Shown: positions 59,071 to 64,000 of the stretch, piece after piece
How the letters are laid out: each line of letters starts with the position of its first letter
Position numbering within the stretch: the stretch's first letter is position 1
Assembly: GCA_024138015.1 (NCBI GenBank)
Contig: JAMXBB010000008.1
Coordinates: 47,262,934-47,326,933, forward strand
Direction: 5' to 3'
Source: Lumnitzera littorea
Lineage: Eukaryota; Streptophyta; Magnoliopsida; Myrtales; Combretaceae
DNA length: 64,000 bases
Notes under the pieces: generated by a model
What the model was told of the DNA's origin: nothing
The model's input: only the letters and a program-made list of their open reading frames with translations
The model's database searches: none
Position numbers and translations under genes: made by a program

Positions 59071-59599
59071 AAGGGAAAAAACTGTACAGCATTCCATGCT
59101 AAAGTGGACAATACCTCGATCGGAGGAGTTCTAGCCAGGTCCTTGCAAAAGCAATAAAGAATATTCAATACGGAAAAGCAAAAAATCCTTTTAGAATATC
59201 GTACTAGAAACACGTATCGATCAGTAGCTAAACGTCAATAATATAGTATAAGTAGACAAGAAGAATTGCAGTCAAGGGCTGACCTAATCTAGATCATATT
59301 AGAGCCCAGTTAGTCCTATTGTAAAGTAGTCAGCTTGGGTTAGGGTTAATGTTTTTGGTTGACTCGAGAGCTAAGCTCGAATAGTCTTAGGACCATCTAC
59401 TCAAATATCCTATCATAGTACAGTTCAATAGGTTTAGCACATATGAAAGTTAGGCAGTTAAGTCGGTAGAAAAGGGCAATACAAAGGTCAAGATAGGAAT
59501 TTCCATCTTAGATAGGGCTTCTACCAGTATTCTTTGAGTAAGTCCTTAGAGTCCTCTAGCTTGGCTTCGTATGATTGATCCAAAGGGTTGATTCCATCA

Positions 59600-60880
59600 T
59601 CAGCTTGGGGGTTAGAAAGATCTTTTCTCAAATCTGAAGTAGTCTCTAGGTCTTCTTTTAGGGCACTCATAAGGCCCTTTGCTGGTTAGTGAGGAATCAG
59701 GTTGAACACATTGAAAGTAGGGGAGACACTATAGTTATTAGATAACTCAATCTAGTAAGCATTATAGTTGACTTTCTTTAGGACCTTAAACGAACTATCA
59801 ACTCGAGGAGATAGCTTACTTTATCTTAAGTACAGGAATCGTTCTCAACTAAGGTAAATCCATACTAAGTCTCCTAGCTTAAAAGAAACAACTCAGTGGC
59901 CTCAGCTACTAATCTCTTATTGTCTCTTATTGAACTTAGCAACCTTCCTAGTTACAGACCGGTGTAGCTCATGCAATTCTTAGGCTTTATTAACTCCAAA
60001 TTAACTCTCTTCAATAGTTGCAAGGGTGCCAATAATATCCATAGGGATAATAAGATTGAGGCCATAAACAACCTCGAATGGGTTCTTCCCAGTAGTGATG
60101 CAAACAATTCGATTATATGCTAATTCTACAATCGGCAAACATAGATCCCAGTCCTTCAAGTTCTTTCTTACAATAGCTCTAAATAAGTTTCCTAACGTCT
60201 TATTCACCCCTTCAATCTGGCCATCAATCTAAGGGTATCTATTAGAGTTTAACACAAGTTTAGTTCCAAGCCTTCTCTATAGAGTCTTCCAAAAATAGCT
60301 TAAGAATTTTCTATCCCAATCTGAAACAATAGTCTTAGGCACTCCATGTAGTTGAACAACTTCCTACAAAAATAAATCAACAATATATAAAGCATCATTA
60401 GTTTGATGACACGAAATGAAGTGTGCCCTTTTGCTAAAACAGTCCACTATAAAAAATATAGAATCTTTTCCTCTGGATATTTAGGGCAACCTTAAGACAA
60501 AATCCATGTTGAGGTCGACTCAAGGTAAGGTTAGTGTTGATAGGGGTATGTATTCTCCATAAGGCTCTCTCTTCCCCTTAACTCACTTGCACACTTCATA
60601 ATTTCCAACTACCTTATAGATAGTCTTGGCCAAACCAAGCCAGTAAAAGTTTTCCTTCAACAAATTAGCTGTCTTGGTCTCTCTAAAGTGACCAAATAAT
60701 CCACCACTATGAGCTTTCTTGACCAACAACTCATGCATGAAACAGTTTGGTATACACAACCTTCTTTCCTTAAAGAGATAGCCATCTTGAACATCATAGC
60801 CTCCAACAGCAACTCTATCTCTACACAATAGGATCGAAATAAGGATCATGAGCATACTACTTAGTGATAAGCGAAAATCC
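59600..60880 (-). pseudogene. E5 integrase, degraded
   Basis: On the minus strand, the zinc head is at 60583-60855: HELLVKKAHSGGLFGHFRETK, LLKENFYWLG and a YEVC stretch with the second Cys further on. The core has stops. The C-terminal part of the core is open at 60001-60207: MNKTLGNLFRAIVRKNLKDW, PIVELAYNR and NPFEVVYGLN. The tail to the LTR is at 59600-59990. Confidence 0.75.
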
Positions 60881-61330
60881 CAATAATTTTGTTTGTAAAG
60901 TGGTCAACAAGGTTTGCCAACATAATGGAGCATTGGTGACTACATTTGCACTTCTCTTCTTGTGTTAGATCACATATGAAAATCCTTCCATAAATTCCAA
61001 CCACTTAGCTTGTCTCTTGCAAAGTTTGTTCTGACTCCCAAGATGCTTTAGAGACTCATGATATATATAAATAAAAAAACTCTCTAACAGCAAATAGTAT
61101 TACCAAATAATAAGGGCCTGAAAAAAGAAGTATAACTCTTTCTCATATATAGAATAGCTCAAGGCAACATCACTAAGCTTCTCACTATGGTAGGCGACGG
61201 GTCATCACTCCTGCATTAGGACGGTGCCAATTCCAGTTCCCAACGCATCACATTCCAATTCAAAAGGCTTGTTAAAATCCGGTAATGATAGGATAGGGAC
61301 AGAGGTGAGTTTCTCCTTGATCTCCTTTTT
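60881..61330 (-). pseudogene. E5 RNase H, degraded
   Basis: On the minus strand: LTSVPILSLPDF, FELECDALGTGIGTVLMQE with the first Asp kept, YEKELY with the Glu, then HESLKHLG where TDHKSL is usual. It ends with KRQAKWLEFMEGFSYVI. Interrupted by stops. Confidence 0.75.
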
Positions 61331-62210
61331 AGCTCGATCATTCTACCTAAACCTATCACTCTTTATTATCAACGAGGTCAACGGGATGGTGATGGTATTG
61401 AAGTTTTTTATGAATCACCTATAGAAAGAAGCTAAGCCATGAAAACTTCAAACTTCAATAGCATTTTTAGGTGTCAACCATTCCAACACAGCTCGAATCT
61501 TCTCCTCATCTGCTTAGATTCCTTCCCCTAACACTATAAACCTAAGAAAAACCACTTCATCTTGGCAAAATGTACATTTCTTCAAATTCCCATATAACTT
61601 CTTAGTTTGTAAAATGTCAAAAACTACTCGGAGTTATTGAACATGGTTGTTTAGGTCGACACTGTATACCAATATATTATCAAAGTATACAACTACACAT
61701 CTTCCAATTAGAGGGTGCATCACATGGTTTATTAATCTCATGAATGTGCTCAGTACATTAGTAAGTCTAAATGGCTTAACCAACCAGTCGTAGAGATCAT
61801 GCCTAGTCTTAAAGGTAGTCTTCCACTCATCACCTTGTCTCATGTAAAATTGCTAGTAGCCACTTCACAAATCAATCTTCGAAAATATTTTATTATTATG
61901 GAAGCTCATCTAACATGTCATTAAGCCTTAGTAGAGTACCTGTATTTGATAGTGATTCAATTAATTGCTTGGCTATCAATGTACATATGCCATGAACTAT
62001 CCTTCTTAAAGACGAGCAAAGCTAGTACAACACAAGGGCTCATGCTCTCCTGTACGAGTCCTCACTCTATAAGTTCATTTACCTATCTTTTCAGCTCAAC
62101 AGCCTACTCAGGATTCATTCTGTATGTAGGTCAGTTAAGTAGGGTGATGCTTGGCTACAGGTCAATATAGTGCTCTATGCCTCAAACTAGAGGTAATCCT
62201 TTAGGTAGCT
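61331..62210 (-). pseudogene. E5 reverse transcriptase, degraded
   Basis: The frame at 61634-61843 covers GDEWKTTFKTRHDLYDWL, STFMRLINHVMHPLIG and the catalytic box YFDNILVYS, where the second Asp is Asn. The upstream fingers region (about 61870-62190) is recognisable but broken. Confidence 0.8.
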
Positions 62211-62815
62211 CCATAAGAAACAAGTTGGCAAACTTCTCAATCAGCATTTAGATTTCATTTGCAACATGCTTCAAATCTCTCATTTCCAATAATCTTCTAA
62301 TCAATAGAAACATAGGCTCTTCAGCCTTCTCAACAACTCGAAGCTCTCTTTGGCTCATCACTAAGGCTTTCTTCTTATTAGCTCAGATGAGCTGATTATG
62401 GTCTCATTTACTTGGGATGGGGTCATAGATTATAGTACATTCTTCTTTCCATCCTTAATAAAAGCATAAGAGTTCTTATATCCGTCGTAAGTAACATGTC
62501 AGTCAATTAACTAAGGTCTTCCAATAATAGATGTGAAGCTCTCATAGGGACGACATCGTATACTACCTCATCCCTATACACATTCCCAACACTAAACGGT
62601 ACGGTTACTTGTTCGGTCACGTATAAAGTGCCCTTATCATAAAGCCAATGTAGCTTATAAGGTCAAGAATGCTTTGAGGTCATCAAGCCTAACCTCTGCA
62701 TAAAGGATTGTATGACTACATTGTTATACGTTGGTACAACTTCCTTCATCCACTATGATGATACACAATTGTCCTTTGATGGCATATTTAGTATGGAACA
62801 AATTTTCTCTCTTAT
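62211..62815 (-). pseudogene. E5 protease and linker, degraded
   Basis: Minus-strand homologue of E1 13540-14100. Recognisable are the VVPMRASHL-type stretch near 62540 and the region upstream of the FVQRL-type segment near 62700. The active site around 62740 retains VDEGSCTN-like codons. The frame is broken. Confidence 0.55.
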
Positions 62816-64000
62816 CTTCCTTGAAGCTCAACAAGAACTCAGTACTAGTCTCAGGACTAAGGTCATTACTTCTCCTTAGTTAACATAGACATAGGTCTCC
62901 TCTTCCTCCTCAGCTTCGACTTTTCCAACATCCTTCTCTTCCCCAGACTCTCTTTCATCAATACTATCCACTATATCTCTTCGGAGCACCATGACACATT
63001 GGTTTGAACACTCAGCAGTCATATGTCTGAAGCTTAAGCATTTAAAGCAGTTTACCTCGCTAGTCTTCTATTCAGAGGTTTGTCCTCTCTCATATGTTCT
63101 TAGGGTCAACCTAGCCTTGGTTTAGCTCGGCTATACTACTCTACCTTACTTACTTGCTCGACTATCATTAAGTCAGTCATTCCTTTCCTCGGCTCGATAT
63201 GACCTCCTCAACTTAGCTTGAGTAGGTCGACTTGAAGCACTTCTCCTCTACTTTTTGACCCTCTATACTATCTTAATCCCCTCTTCCAAGGTATAAAACC
63301 TTTGCACTTCCACAATGTTGCAAATCTCATATTTGAGCCTAAAAATGAACCTTAATACTGTGCGAGCCTTTGGTTCCTCCACATCGACTCAAATCATAAG
63401 CATCTAGAACTCTCTCACATAAACATTAACAGATCGGCCTCTTTAGCAAAGTTCTTGCAACTTTGCAAATGTATCTTATAAGTAGGTCTTGGGTACAAAT
63501 CTACCCCTTAACAACCTTTTCATCTCATCCTAGGTCCTTACTCCTTGACTTCCATCCCTTGCTCTGGTTGCATTCAAATTTTTTCACTACATTGTAGCAT
63601 ACCTAGTAAACTCTAGTGCAATAAGTTGGACCTTGACAGCACCAGTATACCCATAACAGTCAAACACCTTCTTGACCTTCTCTTCCCACTCCAAGTATTC
63701 ATCTATATCTCTACTTCCACTAAAAGGTTAGATTTGGACCTTGACATTATCCAGTCCTCGAGGGGCTCGGCATCCTTGCTCTTGTGCTCGATAATAATCG
63801 GCCTCTTCATCTTCCTTACCATACTCCTCAGCATCTATTTTAATGTGTATGGGATGGCAACAAGTCGGACAAACAGAATGGGTATTCGTAGATTCGAGCT
63901 GATATGAAGAACAAGAAGTAAAACATGGGTTTTAAGTGTAAATGCGAATGGATATCATGCACCAAAACATAAACACAATAAGGGGTTTGAGCTCAAAATA
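62816..64000 (-). pseudogene. E5 gag, partial, with intact zinc knuckle
   Basis: The zinc knuckle at 63008-63049 reads CFKCLSFRHMTAEC on the minus strand, a full C-x2-C-x4-H-x4-C. An acidic linker lies near 62870-62960. The capsid core lies about 63500-63720, homologous to E1 12580-12850. The N-terminus is beyond or near the window end. Stops occur between the blocks. Confidence 0.7.

Larger units (their letters stand above)
58585..59147 (+). mobile_element. C2: Cassandra TRIM retrotransposon with 5S rRNA-like LTRs
   Basis: 563 bp: LTRs 58585-58811 (227 bp) and 58922-59147 (226 bp) around 110 bp. Both LTRs begin TGTAATACCCCTTACAT. The primer site after the first LTR reads GGTAATATCAAAG, a decayed tRNA-iMet match. 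A purine tract AAGAGGG precedes the second LTR. Flanks AAAGA (58580-58584) and AAAGC (59148-59152) form a near-identical duplication; other family-A LTRs confirm the empty site. No protein is encoded. Length and architecture match C1 almost to the base. Confidence 0.9.
58245..59599 (-). repeat. E5 3' LTR (family A), truncated and carrying Cassandra C2
   Basis: On the minus strand it begins TGATGGAATCAACC at 59599 and matches family-A LTRs. About 80 bp at its far end are missing: similarity stops near 58245, before the expected GATGCATCA. Cassandra C2 occupies 58585-59147. Confidence 0.8.
58245..64000 (-). mobile_element. E5: family-A element, minus strand, running off the window
   Basis: 3' LTR 58245-59599, integrase, RNase H, RT, protease, and most of gag up to 64000. 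Comparison with E1 suggests that roughly 480 bp of internal sequence and the 5' LTR lie beyond the window. It points towards E4b, so E4 and E5 are tail to tail, but both are truncated at the shared side. Confidence 0.8.

Overview
The window looks like plant nuclear DNA, most likely from a eudicot. It is AT-rich and has one recognisable host gene at the left edge: an intron-containing RING-H2 (ATL) protein with an extracellular GUB_WAK-type region. Almost everything right of about 9.75 kb is decayed, nested LTR retrotransposon sequence. No prokaryotic signals, CRISPR arrays or tRNA genes were seen.

Layout. 1-1302: intergenic. 1303-3365 (-): ATL20/21/22-like gene with two coding exons. 3366-9754: AT-rich intergenic DNA with (TA)n tracts and a probable 716-bp solo LTR (5249-5964) between two diverged direct repeats. 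9755-32563: a five-level nest. Element E3 (+, 9760-32558, flanked by identical AGGTA duplications) has its 5' LTR split by E1 (+, 10357-26663). The 3' LTR of E1 is split by E2 (-, 17370-26366). The 5' LTR of E2 is split by a probable solo LTR X0 (22398-25587), which is itself hit near its first base by solo LTR X1 (22399-23344). A 564-bp Cassandra element with 5S-rRNA-like LTRs (C1, 11178-11741) sits in the 5' LTR of E1.

34046-46444: an outer pair of about 300-bp LTR-like repeats flanked by ACTGG (E7) encloses a Tat-lineage Ty3/gypsy element (E6, about 35.9-45.93 kb). E6 has gag, protease, RT, two RNase H domains, integrase, an 88-bp tandem array, and an antisense ORF with its own TATA box. 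47658-55360: two family-A elements head to tail (E4a, E4b), the second carrying a 965-bp solo LTR (X2). 55361-58244: AT- and microsatellite-rich DNA of unknown origin. 58245-64000: a minus-strand family-A element (E5) that runs off the window and has a second Cassandra copy (C2, 58585-59147) in its LTR.

Families. E1, E4a, E4b and E5 (family A) share about 930-bp LTRs that begin TGATARGAATC and end GATGCATCA, followed by a tRNA-iMet-type primer site. E2 and E3 (family B) share about 850-bp LTRs and a related chromovirus-like pol. All are dead. Most stops and lost catalytic residues that could be placed are single G-to-A or C-to-T changes, as expected for decay of methylated DNA. Boundaries come from LTR ends, target-site duplications and reading by eye, not from alignment software.
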